A stretch of 64,000 nucleotides of DNA, from NCBI GenBank assembly GCA_949825065.1, contig OX463862.1, positions 20,813,071 through 20,877,070 of the forward strand, given 5' to 3'. The notes beneath the pieces were generated by a model. It worked only from the letters and a program-made list of their open reading frames with translations, searched no databases and was not told the origin of the DNA. Positions 11,430-22,514 of this stretch are shown in pieces. Source of the stretch: Odontocerum albicorne. Its lineage: Eukaryota; Arthropoda; Insecta; Trichoptera; Odontoceridae. Numbering within the stretch: the first letter of the stretch is position 1; each line of letters begins with the position of its first letter. The position numbers and the translations under genes are program-made.

Positions 11430-12265
11430 ATTACAACGTATTTAAACATTCACTTCATTTTGCAATAGTGCAAGTAACAGTGCGTTTACAAAAACTTGTT
11501 ACATTCTTTTTTTCATGAAGGGAAAAAGCAAAAAAAATTAAAATAATAATATTGTATATTCAAACATTGAAATGAGCACACGTTTTGTAAATTAAAAATG
11601 CTGCCAGCTTAAATTGTAACAATCATAAAAATAAAATGAAAGTAAGTTTATTTCACAAATTAATTGTTTAGGCATGGCAGATTCTAGGAAACATTAAATA
11701 ACAATAATGAAATTTTTCAACATTAAAAATAAATATAAGTAAAAGTATTATATTATAAAGTAAAAATGTTTGTCAGCTTTAATTAGATTGCACATAAAAA
11801 TGCAATTAAAATTGTATGTAAGATTATTTAACATATTATATTTATGTATCATAATTACATTGCCAAATAATAAAGTTTTAAAATAATAGTGGATGGAGTG
11901 ATACTAAATTCTAGGAAACTGTTATAACAAAGTACATTCTAAGCTTTTGAAAAAAATGGAATTATATGCTACATTATCTACATTAGACAAAAATCGCACT
12001 TCTAATTTCGACATGGTAGTTTTTTTCTAATCACCGATTATTTTAACAACAATACAAACGCGCGCTCTGCGCGAACCAATCGTGTGGTATTCTAAAACCA
12101 ATACCACTACATAAGTTGTGTAATACAGAGAGCGTTACTCACACTGTTGCAAAATGACTCTTCTGGCTGAATGATGGCACTAGTCTTAATAAGTTATGTA
12201 TAACGTACTCAAGGGACTGTTTGCTAATAAAGCGTTATTAAAAATACATTTAAAAAAGGCTTTAG
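11430..12265. other. AT-rich segment with a degenerate two-unit repeat
   Basis: AAATTCTAGGAAAC-type and GTCAGCTTAAATT-type blocks each occur twice (about 11593/11772 and 11680/11907), suggesting an old duplication of about 180-230 bp. No coding content. Confidence 0.35.
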
Positions 12266-12269
12266 GGTA

Positions 12270-12360
12270 GTTGACGTTTTCTAGGAAGACGTCCAAAAAG
12301 ATGGAAGGACAGCTGAAAGTCACAATCTCAAGAAATGTAGTCCTGATGATAACAGACGCC
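12270..12360 (+). pseudogene. LINE-R C-terminal scrap
   Basis: GGAAGACGTCCAAAAAGATG, GAAGGACAGCTGAAAGTC encodes GRRPKRWKDS, the Gly/Arg-rich terminal motif of the reverse transcriptase family at 13970 and 15325. Confidence 0.5.
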
Positions 12361-12639
12361 AGGTCAAACTTAAAGTAAATGAGGCGAGAAAGTTTTGATT
12401 TTTTTTAGTTAGAAATCGTTGCAGATTATCTATGAATCGGTACAAGAAGGCAAACATACCGCTTTGTATGAAAGTATAATATAATGTTTTTTGGGAGGAA
12501 CCCATTTCCATATTTATAAAATTTGGACGTCTCCATTGAACAATAAATAGCACATGAAAAATTATCAGTCAATGAATGGGATAATCACGGGAGAAAGTAA
12601 GTCCACTATTGGACTGAAAGAGACCGATGATGAAGTTCA

Positions 12640-13325
12640 TGAAAAAACTATGTTATGCTAAACATCATTTTATGCTATATTATGCTAAACATCATTTTAT
12701 GCTATGTTATGCTAAACATCATTTTATGCTAAAAATAGAATAATGTTAATAGAAAAAGTTTGTTATGCTTAGCATCATTTTATTTTAATAACAGATAAAT
12801 GATGAAGTTTATAAAAAAACTATGTTATGCTAATCTGAATGTGATGCTAAAAAGAAACTAATGATAAAGTTCATTTAAAAACTATGTTATGCTAAACTGA
12901 ATGTTTTGTTAAAAAGACGATGATGAAGTTCATATAAACACTATGCTATGCTAAACTGAATGTGATGCTAAAAAGAAACTAATGATAAAGTTCATTTAAA
13001 AACTATGTTATGCTAAACTGAATGTTTTGTTAAAAAGACGATGATGAAGTTCATATAAACACTATGCTATGCTAAACTGAATGTGATGCTAAAAAGAAAC
13101 TAATGGTAAAGTTCATTAAAAAACGATGGTATGCTAAACTAAATGTTTTGTTAAAAAGACGATGATGAAGTTCATATTAACACTATGCTATGCTAAACTG
13201 AATGTGATGCTAAAAAGAAACTAATGTTCAAGTTAATTAAAAAAACTGTATTATGCTAAACTGAATATTGTTCTAAAAAGAGATGATGAAGCTCATTAAA
13301 AAAATAATGTTACTAGTGAGGCCAT
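12640..13325. repeat. AT-rich satellite, about 120-bp dimers of 60-bp monomers
   Basis: Monomers are built from GATGAAGTTCATNNAAA, ACTATGTTATGCTAAACTG and AATGTKNTGYTAAAAAG. Between 12900 and 13240 two monomer types alternate, so the dimer repeats nearly exactly (for example near 12918, 13040 and 13159). The left end (12650-12730) is a simpler run of TATGCTAAACATCATTT. Confidence 0.8.
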
Positions 13326-13384
13326 GTGGAAAGGATGGATAACACAAGAGAACTACGTGTCAATGCACGAAATACCCGTTGGTG

Positions 13385-13475
13385 GCATTCATCCCCCAGG
13401 AAGACTTAAAAAAAATATGGAAGGTTAGCTGGGAGTCAAGATTTCAAGAGAAGAAGTCTATATGATAACAGATCC
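13385..13475 (+). pseudogene. LINE-R C-terminal scrap
   Basis: CCCCCAGGAAGACTTAAAAA, AATATGGAAGGTTAGCTGGG is a decayed copy of the terminal motif seen at 12270 and 14090. Confidence 0.4.
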
Positions 13476-13499
13476 CAGGTTTAATGTAAGAGAAACATG

Positions 13500-13725
13500 A
13501 AGTTTTTCAACAAATCATTCTACTCGTATCAAAGTTTTCTAAGAACCTCAACATTTATATTTCAATTTCTACTTAAATCGTTGACCTCTAACACATAGAC
13601 GTATACTTCTTAAGTCACGCATTTCTTTCTACCGTATTCTTTCTGCTCTTACCAACTCCTTCTTTTAATTTTGAGATTACACTTAATACATCCAAGTGGA
13701 CACTAGTATACCACTGTGTACTGTA
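13500..13725 (-). pseudogene. Possible LINE-X reverse-transcriptase fragment
   Basis: The pyrimidine-biased text (ACGCATTTCTTTCTACCGTA, CTTTCTGCTCTTACC, ATACATCCAAGTGGACA) parallels the antisense RT region of LINE-X at 7560-7680 and 43150-43260. Confidence 0.35.
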
Positions 13726-13969
13726 AATTTGAAATATAATGCATGTTGCAACAAGGAAATAGTCAACGGAGCTCATAGTATGTACTTACGAGAAACATTT
13801 AGAGAAAAAACTAAAGTAGAAGATCTTTTAAACAAGACTTTTTTTCCTCAGGAATCGAGTCCGAAACATTCGAATAGAAGACGAGTGATTAATCAACTGG
13901 ACCACGAAGGTCTTTGTTGTTCAATTAATTTTTCTCGACTTTTATAACAAGTGTTTTTAATATTGCTAT

Positions 13970-14175
13970 AACTATTTATTAAGACGACAGAGAAGAAGGT
14001 TTTGGAACGAATATGTATCCAGAATGGCGGAACCAAGAGCCGTAAGAATGGCCAGGAACAGTATCCCCCAAGCAACCAGATATCCAGGACGACCTCCCAA
14101 AATATGGAAAGACAGCTGGCAGTCGACGTCACAAGAGGGAAACAATGATGCAGGACTATAACAGGCCAACAGGCC
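13970..14175 (+). pseudogene. LINE-R C-terminus
   Basis: It translates as RRRFWNEYVSRMAEPRAVRM, ARNSIPQATRYPGRPPKIWK, DSWQSTSQEGN, homologous to the end of the 15.3-16.4 kb reverse transcriptase (RRRFWNEHVS). Confidence 0.65.
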
Positions 14176-14610
14176 TAAAATAATATATTTATAGCGTAAA
14201 TATTCCAGAGAATAAAATAAATAATTATGAATATATTTCACAGTTCAAATACTTTGTAAAGTAAATTCCTGTGAAATTATGAAAGGAATATTATTATTAC
14301 TGTGGAAGATGTGCGTAGCAAAATAAATATTGCGTCGTTTTAAGATTTGAAAAATTTCTAAGAAACACAGCCTTGTTTAAATGTCAAGCAGATATGAGAA
14401 GTGTTCTCTTTATTTCATTGTATATGAACATTTAAGAAAGAAGTATTATGGAAAATCGGTCTCCCAACACAAAATACCATCTCTAGTTTTCTCCATATGG
14501 AGTGGATACATGGCAACTGAGATGTAAAGAAATATATATTTATTGATGGTGTCGACATTCAATACGTAGAATTCCACTTTTTTATTAGGAAAATCAAAAA
14601 TGTACGCTTT
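14176..14610. other. AT-rich spacer
   Basis: I see no gene or known repeat here. Confidence 0.5.
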
Positions 14611-14614
14611 TATA

Positions 14615-14745
14615 GTTTTATATCCTTTATTTATTTACATAGTGACAAATGTTTCGCCATACAATGGCTTTATCAAAGAGACAAGGCCATCGTATGGCAA
14701 AACAGCTGCAACTGAATAAATAAATAAATAAATGATATAGAACTA
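14615..14745. repeat. Inverted pair of a second HHR-like repeat, with A-rich tails
   Basis: The minus strand has TTGATAAAGCCATTGTATGG, CGAAACATTTGTCACTATG; the plus strand has the related AGGCCATCGTATGGCAAAAC. Both halves end in AAATA/TTTAT units. The GCCAT/ATGGC stem sits between a CTGATGA-like and a GAAAC box, followed by ATTT and GTC. Confidence 0.5.
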
Positions 14746-14811
14746 TCAAAACGTTTAATTTTGATTTTCTTTATGAGAAATAGATAACATGTTCATACAA
14801 CTATTATACAT

Positions 14812-14862
14812 CTGGGGGATTTATTGCTTGAAAGCAATTTCTTTCAATCAACCAGCGTTTGT
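14812..14862 (-). mobile_element. SINE-A tail fragment
   Basis: The minus strand CGCTGGTTGATTGAAAGAAA, TTGCTTTCAAGCAATAAATC matches the SINE-A 3' block. Confidence 0.5.
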
Positions 14863-15264
14863 TTAGTTTCTCCACTGCACTATTTGCAGTGGAGACATTA
14901 TTGTTAAGGAAAAAATGGAAGATATATTATGGATGTTTTCGAGATGTAGTGTTAGCGTTGGGACCGAATATTTCACATTTCATGGACTGCAAAAGTCATC
15001 AATGTGTCCATCCTCCAGGATCTTAAGATCAAAGAAAAGCTGTCAATAGCAAGCAGGTTTTACATCCGTCTATCATCAGACTGATTGGTACTCCAATCTG
15101 GTTGGGTCACAGGATAGTTTTGTTGTATTTGAAGTATTCGCAAAGTTCTAGTAACTTGCTGGACTTTTTTAACTCTAGGCATTATACATTTTACTGCGCT
15201 GCGAGTTATAGTCCTTCCGTAATGTCAAACCTCAATTACGTACTCGCTGCAATTTTTTTTCCAC

Positions 15265-15308
15265 TCAGGTGTGTCGCCACCGGAAAAGTCCCTTCGGGCA
15301 GTTCATTA
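15265..15308 (+). repeat. Short dispersed motif shared with 22515-22560
   Basis: CACTCAGGTGTGTCGCCACC then GGAAAAGTCCCTTCGGGCAG is nearly identical to CACTTAGGTGTGTCGCCACC, GAAGGAGTCCTTTTGGCCAG. Family unknown. Confidence 0.5.
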
Positions 15309-15324
15309 ATTAATTTCTGTGTCT

Positions 15325-16440
15325 GAACTATAACTACAGAGGTACAGAGGTAACCGGTAACTACAGAGGAATATCTCTTTTAAGCGCATTTCTCAAGCTC
15401 TTCACCAACATCCTAAGAGTAAAATTAGAACATCAAATTGAAAATAGAGATGAACAACAAGGATTCCGTAGAAACAGATCTACTACAGATGCTATATTCA
15501 TACTGCGGTAAATTAAAGAAAAGTCTTTGGAATACAACAAGACTGCTTACCTTGCTTTTATCGATCTGACCAAGGCCTTTGATAGAATCCAACTAGAAGA
15601 TGTAATAAGCATTTTGCTCGAAAGGAACGTGTCACCCTCCATCGCCAAAACCATTAGAGACATAAACCTAAATAGCTCCACAAAAATTCGCGTAGACGGA
15701 GAACTCTCTAATGACGTTCCAACACCAACCGGAGTAAAACAAGGAGATAGTTTAAGCCTATTTCTATTTAACTTGGTTATGGATAAAATTATAGAAGTTG
15801 CCGACTTTAACCTGGGATACAAGATGGGCGACAATATGCTAAACATCATATGCTATGCTGACGATGCCACCCTCATAGCCAAATCAGAGGAAGACCCGTA
15901 ACAAATGTTACATCGATTCCACACTGCTCCCAAAAAATACAACATGTCTATCTCCATCAGCAAGACTAAATGCATGACTCTAGCCAGAGAGCAAGTTGGA
16001 TGCAGTGTGGCGATCGACGAAACACCGATTGAACAAGTAACAAAATTTAAATACTTGGGTGCTAGCATAATGTGCAATAATGACCTCTATGGCGAAGTGC
16101 TTGAACAATCACAAAAGGCCGCAGCTATTTCCGGATGTTTAAAGAACATTTTCTGGAAAAACAAGCATATGAACATCCAAAGCAAGGTGAGGATATACAA
16201 GACCTGTGTCCGCCCCATAATGACATACAGCAAATAGTCCAGAGTCGACACTGTCAGAACCAAAATTCTCATTCGAACCAGCGAAATGAAGGTACTCAGG
16301 AGTATCGCTGGCAAAACCCTTCGTGATAGAGTACGAAACACAGAAATCCGAAAGACGAGCGAAGTTGAAGATATTGTCAGATGGGGTCGACAGAGAAGAA
16401 GGTTCTGGAACGAACACGTATCAGAAGAAGAAGAAGTCTG
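15325..16440 (+). pseudogene. LINE-R: reverse transcriptase of a non-LTR retrotransposon, 5' truncated
   Basis: A single frame carries the RT signatures in order: NYRGISLLSAF, EQQGFRRNRSTTDAI, AYLAFIDLTKAFDRI, GVKQGDSLSLFLFNLVMD, CYADDATLIAK (YADD at about 15854), FKYLGASI, VRIYKTCVRPIMTY and the C-terminal MKVLRSIAGKTLRDR … RRRFWNEHVS. The frame is kept for about 1.1 kb; only in-frame stops (near 15509, 15899 and 16235) interrupt it, so this is a fairly young, 5'-truncated copy. Endonuclease and ORF1 are absent. The motif style is that of RTE/jockey-group LINEs; clade not fixed. Confidence 0.85.
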
Positions 16441-16444
16441 AACC

Positions 16445-16660
16445 ATGAATTATGCCACGTGTTTCTAGTAGGAGGCAACAAAGGTCGCCATATCGTTCGT
16501 ATTAACCAGGTCCTGTTCAGAACACGTAGTCCCGATATTGGAGAAACTAGCGTGTGTTTTGAGTCCTGTACAACCCCACAATCACATTCAGTGCTACTTT
16601 CGTTCAAGAAACCCCATTTACCATATACATGTTCACCTTGTATCTAGACACCCCTACTAG
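16445..16660 (-). pseudogene. LINE C-terminal fragment with Cys motif
   Basis: On the minus strand it reads KWGFLNESSTECDCGVVQDS, KHTLVSPISGLRV, resembling the CxCG…QxxxHxxxxCP terminal block of R1/LOA-type ORF2, with the last Cys replaced by Ser. It abuts LINE-R tail to tail. Confidence 0.5.
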
Positions 16661-17474
16661 GAGACAATCCAGTGCTTTCATAGAAGGCTGAGGCTGTTGG
16701 TCTTCAGGGGCTATATTGTCTGAGAGCTTCAGCACGTCGCGCTTTGCAGTTACTTTTTCGTCACTACGTGACGTCGCATTCTTAACCTTTCCCTTCCTGT
16801 GCTAATAAAAATCCGCGCGTTCCAGTGCTGTGTATTCAATACACATGTAAAAATGAGCGATTTAAAATCGGAAAAATAAGAATATTCATAGCCAATCGCT
16901 TAAATTAATTAAATTTGAAGTCAAACGTTATAATAATTGAAATTTAATTGCTGAAAACACGAAAAAAAAACATCGGACGACTTTCACAAAACGGACGAAG
17001 CGACCACCTCGAACGAAAGCCGGTTGGCTACTAAAAAGAGAGAAGCGACCGAACTGAGATTCTATTTTTTGCGTTCCCATATACCGAAGTAGAGTGAGAT
17101 TGAGACGTGAATAGCGTCGCTTTCTCCCCCATGGTGGTTTTTTTAGAATGACTATACTACGTCACACACTGGCACACGTTTGATTGTATTGGTGAATTTA
17201 TTCCCGATTTTCACAAAATATCTCTGATGTGGCCGATAAGTGCTAATTATTATTAATATTATTTTTTCATTCAATGCGTAAATGTATTACGGAGGAATAC
17301 CTAAAATCTGAACCCGGTATTTATTATATTTATAGAGATATTAAAGTTTTTAGAAGCAATGTGTACTAGTTACACATCACCGGACAGGAAGGCAAGGCCG
17401 ATCATATTATATTATAGTTAGTTGATGAGAGTACGCAATGGGGTATTGTGTAATCAAACATAGGAAAGAAATGT
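16661..17474. other. Unassigned segment
   Basis: Mixed composition including a slightly GC-richer stretch at 16980-17130. No frames, splice sites or known repeats were recognised. Confidence 0.4.
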
Positions 17475-17665
17475 CAATTTTTTCATGTTACGTGTCCTCA
17501 GTAAAATACAGGTCAAAGCTTAGTTTACTGTATACACGACAAATGAAAGGCAACAAACCCAGATCCATTAAAGTTGTGTGTCCACATTAAATTACCCATT
17601 GTTTTTAAAATATTATGTATTCATAAGATTTCTTGTCATATATAAATAAGTAATTAAAATAATAT
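17475..17665. mobile_element. SINE-C related fragment
   Basis: AACAAACCCAGATCCATTAA, AGTTGTGTGTCCACATTAAA and TTACCCATTGTTTTTAA correspond to 53750-53810 and, inverted, to 50142-50207. Confidence 0.5.
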
Positions 17666-17689
17666 TGGTATTTTTCAAATATCATTCAT

Positions 17690-17785
17690 TCTCCTCACAT
17701 GCCCAAACTATTTCAATACTCATTTCTTGATTTACTAATGCCATCCATGCCTTCATTTCTGATATTTTCATTCCTCTTTTTCATA
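17690..17785 (-). pseudogene. LINE-X scrap
   Basis: CTCCTCACATGCCCAAACTA followed by TTTCAATACTC matches antisense LINE-X (compare 7455 and 62385). Confidence 0.4.
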
Positions 17786-17934
17786 TCTTAAGAATCGTTG
17801 TGACAGCTAAGTACAACAGATTTTTCAACTATATTTTGTTCCTTACTCACACACAATATGAGACAAGATGAAAAACAACGTCACACGTTAATGGAAATCT
17901 AAGTATTCAGCAAGGCGTGTTTTGAAAGGAAGTA

Positions 17935-18297
17935 AACATTTGATATTGGTATTAAATTTTTTGACACTACACGTGTAACTTGTTTAACATTCCTTGAAAA
18001 ATACAAAATATTAGATATTAGTATTCAATTTTTTGACGCTACACGTGTAACCTGTTTAACATTCCTTGAAAAATACAAGATATTAGTATTACATTTTTTG
18101 ACACTACACGTGTAACTCGTTTAACATTGCTTGAATACAAAAGATTAGATATTTGAATTAAATTTTTTGACACTACACGTGTAACTTGTTTAACATTCCT
18201 TGAAAAATACAAAAGATTAGATATTAGTATTACATTTTTTGACACTACACGTGTAACTTGTTTAAAGTTCCTTGAAAAATACAAAAGATGATTACAC
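17935..18297. repeat. Tandem repeat, about 70-bp unit, five copies
   Basis: Each unit carries TTTTTTGACACTACACGTGT, AACTTGTTTAACATTCCTTG and AAAAATACAAAAGATTAGAT. The CACGTG palindrome is conserved in all five. Confidence 0.8.
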
Positions 18298-18349
18298 TCA
18301 AGGTGTAAGCTAGATTTTTCTACGAAATTACAAAAATATGACATGTCGA

Positions 18350-18535
18350 CTTCCATGGCCTAGGTGGCAAGAAACGTGTCTTCCAGCCCAGGGGTTGAGG
18401 GACCAGGAATATTAAAAAAAATATTGTTTTTACTTAACATAAGGTTACATTTATATCTTTAAGTTTGGTTGGAAAAGAACCATAGATGGCAATAAGCATG
18501 CCGAGTTGTGTTACTGTGTAATGCAAGTGTTTCGA
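18350..18535 (+). mobile_element. SINE-A, diverged near-full copy
   Basis: CATGGCCTAGGTGGCAAGAA (box A), CCCAGGGGTTGAGGGACC (decayed box B), TTTTTACTTAACATAAGGT, GGTTGGAAAAGAACCATAGA, TGGCAATAAGCATGCCGAGT and GTGTAATGCAA appear in the expected order. Confidence 0.65.
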
Positions 18536-18614
18536 TTTTGAAACGCATGCTATCAAAGTCGGTAATTGGAAAGACACTTTCAATATTAAAACAGGTTATT
18601 TATTGTTCAAACTA

Positions 18615-18665
18615 TATATAAGCGGCAATAAACCCGCCGATACAACGAGAGTGTAATACAATACG
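18615..18665 (+). mobile_element. SINE-A tail fragment
   Basis: GCGGCAATAAACCCGCCGAT then ACAACGAGAGTGTAATACAA. Confidence 0.55.
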
Positions 18666-18669
18666 ATAC

Positions 18670-19430
18670 ATAAATAACGATAAAATGAATGAATAAATTA
18701 ATGCTATTTCTCGTGACAATTATAATTGAAAGCACAATGCAAAGTGGGGGATCAGGGTACTTGACGTTCGTTCGGCTGTCTGTCATCTCCGGTGGCATAA
18801 ACGCTAAAATACCCCATAGAGAGCGCAGTGTTTTTTGAATTGGTGAAAGGTAGTTAGTTTTTTTAAGTAAATAATTATGTCTTGTAAGTAAATAGTGGAT
18901 TGTTTAATAAATTATGTCTTATATGTTAAATTATGTGTTGTAAGGGAACGATGTTCTTTTAAAGTACAATATTAAATAAATTTGTTCTTTCACAAACTAA
19001 ATTAATTCACGTGTTTACACTTCCTATCTCAAGATTCTCTTTAAGCAAAATAATCCCAGTTTGTTACGAGAGCAATAATTAAGTCCAACTGAAGCCATGT
19101 TTCATCATAAGTGTGCGAGGTCTGCTGGGATGTCACCTTTTGCGTTCCGCGGTATTTATCACTATTTTTTTGCTTTAAGTTATGTATCTTCAATGTTTCT
19201 AAGTTCGATATTTTGTGTAATATTTGTGACGTGTCTAAAATGTGAACTCTATAATTTTTGTGACATGTCCATAATATGGTTTATAAATGCAAAAAAACTG
19301 TTATTAGACAGACAATACTTATGTTGTTGTATTGCCTTTGGTTCCGTATGCAATCAGATAGAAATTTTATTCACATTAATGATATAGCCCCGTTTGTTTC
19401 ACGATTACTTACATACGAAATAAGCCTTGT
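18670..19430. other. AT-rich spacer
   Basis: It holds short repeats of AAATTATGTSTTRTAAG near 18875-18945 but no supported gene. Confidence 0.45.
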
Positions 19431-19436
19431 ATAGTG

Positions 19437-19655
19437 CTACAAAAATAGAATCATCATCATTATCAGATTTACAACTCGGGGAACAGTCTTGGCAGCCTGC
19501 TGAATAATCTGCCACTTGTATCTTTCAGTAGTGTACAGCATCGGTACAAATACTGTAAAATAGGTGGATGACTGTAGCTCAATAATCGGAGATTCCAGTT
19601 TACTTCTTATTTTTCCGGCGAAAAGTAGCAGGATAAAGAGATTTCTCTTTAGCAT
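19437..19655 (-). pseudogene. LINE 3' end with short GAT tail
   Basis: The minus frame KLESPIIELQSSTYFTVFVP, MLYTTERYKWQIIQQAAKTV, PRVVNL runs into GATAATGATGATGAT, a simple-repeat tail typical of L2/RTE-type LINE 3' ends. Family not assigned. Confidence 0.35.
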
Positions 19656-20039
19656 GTATAAGTTTGTCGTAAATAAAACGCAGTAGACGTTTCAGAAACT
19701 GAGAATATGGTATATATTTTTGTCATTTTTCGTTCCTTATGTGCAGCCCATCTCTCATCGTAAGCCCCTTTATTCGCCCGTGTATGCCATCATGGCTTAC
19801 TAGATACTATGTATATCGCGCGTTCCTCGCTTGCATAGGCCGATCGACTTTTTACAGTGATTATTGCGAAGGCCACTCATAAGGAACATGTTTTCTCACC
19901 GAATATGTCTTCAATACATATGCGAATGCGGGGAAGCTCCAATCACACAGGCCGCAGCCGATACCTTCCCATCCCCACACTCTACACATACACCTGATAT
20001 AAATAAGTTTATGTATATATTTCTCTGTTGATTGATTGT

Positions 20040-20400
20040 CGAAGGTCTATGCTATTGACGTCTATACTTTTCGGTCATCAACCTGCAGTCCCTCAGACGG
20101 TAGTGAAGTACGGGATAGAGAGCAAAGAAAGCTCATAAAGCTCATGAAGCCTCGCCGCACGCTACGTCTTTGCGCCTTCTTCGCCGTCTTCTCCAGCATC
20201 GTCACCTCAACTCCACCGTCTTCACCATCGTCGCTTCACTGAGACCCCCGGGAGGGGCGGGAGGACGCCTAACCTGAACTGCGCCACCAGGGCCGCCGAC
20301 ATGAGCTGTCGTATCCCTTTGGGTATAGTCGCCATGCCCAACTATGGTTGATTTAATTCGGATTAAGGATGGCAAGAGAGATCAAAAGGCTCATCGAGCC
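20040..20400. other. GC-rich island of unknown origin
   Basis: About 360 bp are far GC-richer than anything nearby (CCCCCGGGAGGGGCGGGAGG, CACCAGGGCCGCCGACATGA). Two related AAGCTCATNNAGCC-type blocks occur near 20125-20155 and 20385. A frame at 20036-20242 is Arg/Ser/Pro-rich and unrecognised. It may be the GC-rich untranslated part of a retroelement. Confidence 0.35.
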
Positions 20401-20850
20401 TAAAAATAAAATAGATATTATCACACAAATACTTAATATAAGTATACATATATAAATAACACTGCACACACATATGACACAACAGTGGAAAAGGTATTCC
20501 CTCAAATCACTGACAAAAAGATAGACGACGCAGTAAAATGCGCACGTTTAAAAATTTATTAAAAATTAAAGAACTCGTTTTCGTTCGTTCGTTCATAAGG
20601 AACATTTCATTACAATAGGTACACAGCACTTACAAATAAATAATATATTTTAGGTGACGCATACGTCCGATACAAATAGTATCTTTTCTCCAATTGGCTA
20701 TACTCAGTATGCGGCAGATTTTTGCCATATTATCCTATTATATTAGCTTTGATCCCTCCACTCTCCTACGTTTCATCAGATCAATGTTAAAAAGGTTTCC
20801 CTGCAGTAAACGATTTTCATCTTTTACTAGTATCCAAAACTCAACCAGTT
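20401..20850. other. Spacer
   Basis: AT-rich with no recognised element. Confidence 0.4.
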
Positions 20851-20854
20851 TCAT

Positions 20855-21545
20855 ATAGTGTTATCTTCTGGGTGGTTAATGGGTTTCTTAGTGGTTAATA
20901 GGTCTCTTATTTGCTTTCTTTTCTTCTTTTTTTCATTCTTATAATACTGCTTAACTATTTCAATGTATTGTGTTGTGTTTTTTTTTGTGTGTGAAAATCA
21001 TTTCCCATTTGTCATTTTACTTTTATAAAATTTGCTGACAGTTAACCTGAGGTGGTATATGTGGGTTTACTTTTTATTTTGTTTTCTGCCATACGTTTTT
21101 TGTTTTTTAAATCTAAATATGCGGGGATGTCGGATGGAAGCCCCCCGATGCCCTTGCGGTCGGGCTCACCCTACATTGGTAAAGTGTATCTCAGCTGGGG
21201 GAATGTTTGTCTGATGAGCCCGGACCTTTTAATGTCTTCTCTCTTGAATGTATTTTTTTGTCATCTATTTATTTTCTGTGTTTTTTTCTCTTCTTATTCT
21301 ACGAGTACATGTTCAAGGGTGTGTACTGAAAAACATCTGGTGTCCCCGTGGCTGGGCTCGCCCTATATTGGTGCGGTGTATCTTGGCCGAGGGGATGTTA
21401 TTAGATGAGCACAGACCTCTTGATAGCTTCTGTTTTTTTTAATGTATTCCCTTTTTAATGTGTCCTTGAAATATATCTAAATGTATTATGTACATACTAT
21501 GTTGCTATCAATGAACCTGTATTTATTTATATATTGACAGTTTCT
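20855..21545 (+). mobile_element. LINE-K 3' end, copy 1
   Basis: It is collinear over about 690 bp with 31000-31750: GTGTTATCTTCTGGGTGGTT, AATGGGTTTCTTAGTGG, the GC-rich GGAAGCCCCCCGATGCCCTT segment, CATCTGGTGTCCCCGTGGCT, and a 3' end CAATGAACCTGTATTTATTT. The longer copy shows that this is 3' UTR following an ORF2 C-terminus. Confidence 0.7.
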
Positions 21546-21659
21546 CTGACCACGGGAGTTTTAATGGCAAACTCTTTAACTTCTATCTTGTCACCCTGTT
21601 GAAAGTTTTGCGGTCATCATGATTAATGCGCAGAGCACATTCTGTGGTACTGCAATGAT

Positions 21660-22350
21660 AATAGAGTCAGTAATTTCCGAAATAAATTTTACTTAGCCAT
21701 ACATTGGTTTACCTTCGGATCAATTGGCTACTCCGATCTAGTGATGTCAAATAATAGTTTCCGAAATAAATTTTACTTAGCCATACATTGGTTTATCTTC
21801 GGATCAATTGGCTACTCCGATCTAGTGATGTCAAATAATAGTTTCCGAAATAAATTTTACTTAGCCATACATTGGTTTATCTTCGGATCAATTGGCTACT
21901 TCAATCTAGTGATGTCAAATAATAGTTTCTGAAATAAATTTTACTTAGCCATACATTGGTTTATCTTCGGATCAATTGGCTACTCCGATCTAGTGATGTC
22001 AAATAATAGTTTCCGAAATAAGTTTTACTTAGCCATACATTGGTTTATCTTCGGATCAATTGGCTACTTCAATCTAGTGATGTCAAATAATAGTTTCTGA
22101 AATAAATTTTACTTAGCCATACATTGGTGTATCTTCGGATCAATTGGCTACTCCGATCTAGTGATGTCAAATAATAGTTTCCGAAATAAGTTTTACTTAG
22201 CCATACATTGGTTTATCTTCGGATCAATTGGCTACTTCAATCTAGTGATGTCAAATAATAGTTTCTGAAATAAATTTTACTTAGCCATACATTGGTGTAT
22301 CTTCGGATCAATTGGCTACTCCGATCTAGTGATGTCAAATGATAGTTTCG
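21660..22350. repeat. 84-bp tandem array with dimeric higher-order units
   Basis: Eight units of 84 bp contain TTTTACTTAGCCATACATTG, TTCGGATCAATTGGCTACT and GTGATGTCAAATAATAGTTT. Two unit types alternate: CTACTCCGATC/TTCCGAAATAAG and CTACTTCAATC/TTCTGAAATAAA. From the third unit on the sequence repeats as 168-bp dimers, and GGTGTATC appears in every second unit at the right end. Because 84 is divisible by three an open frame runs through it, which is not evidence of coding. Confidence 0.9.
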
Positions 22351-22514
22351 TTGCATTTGAAAATTTTTGTTTAAGTGCTGGCATCTTGTTGGACTGAACT
22401 CCAAGCTTTATAAGAACTAAGCCGCTTTATAAGAATTGAAAATCTGGGCTGCGGGTCATTTTCCTTTTCTCATGATGTCAGACTTTCAGTCTGTCGTCAA
22501 TATTATTTTTTTCA

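Noticed and set aside
15547..16446. Minus-strand frames antisense to LINE-R
   Set aside because: The plus frame carries the ordered reverse-transcriptase motifs; the minus frames are mirror artefacts.
21741..21932. Open frame with repeated peptide across the 84-bp array
   Set aside because: The unit length is a multiple of three, so any frame without a stop stays open; no other evidence of coding.
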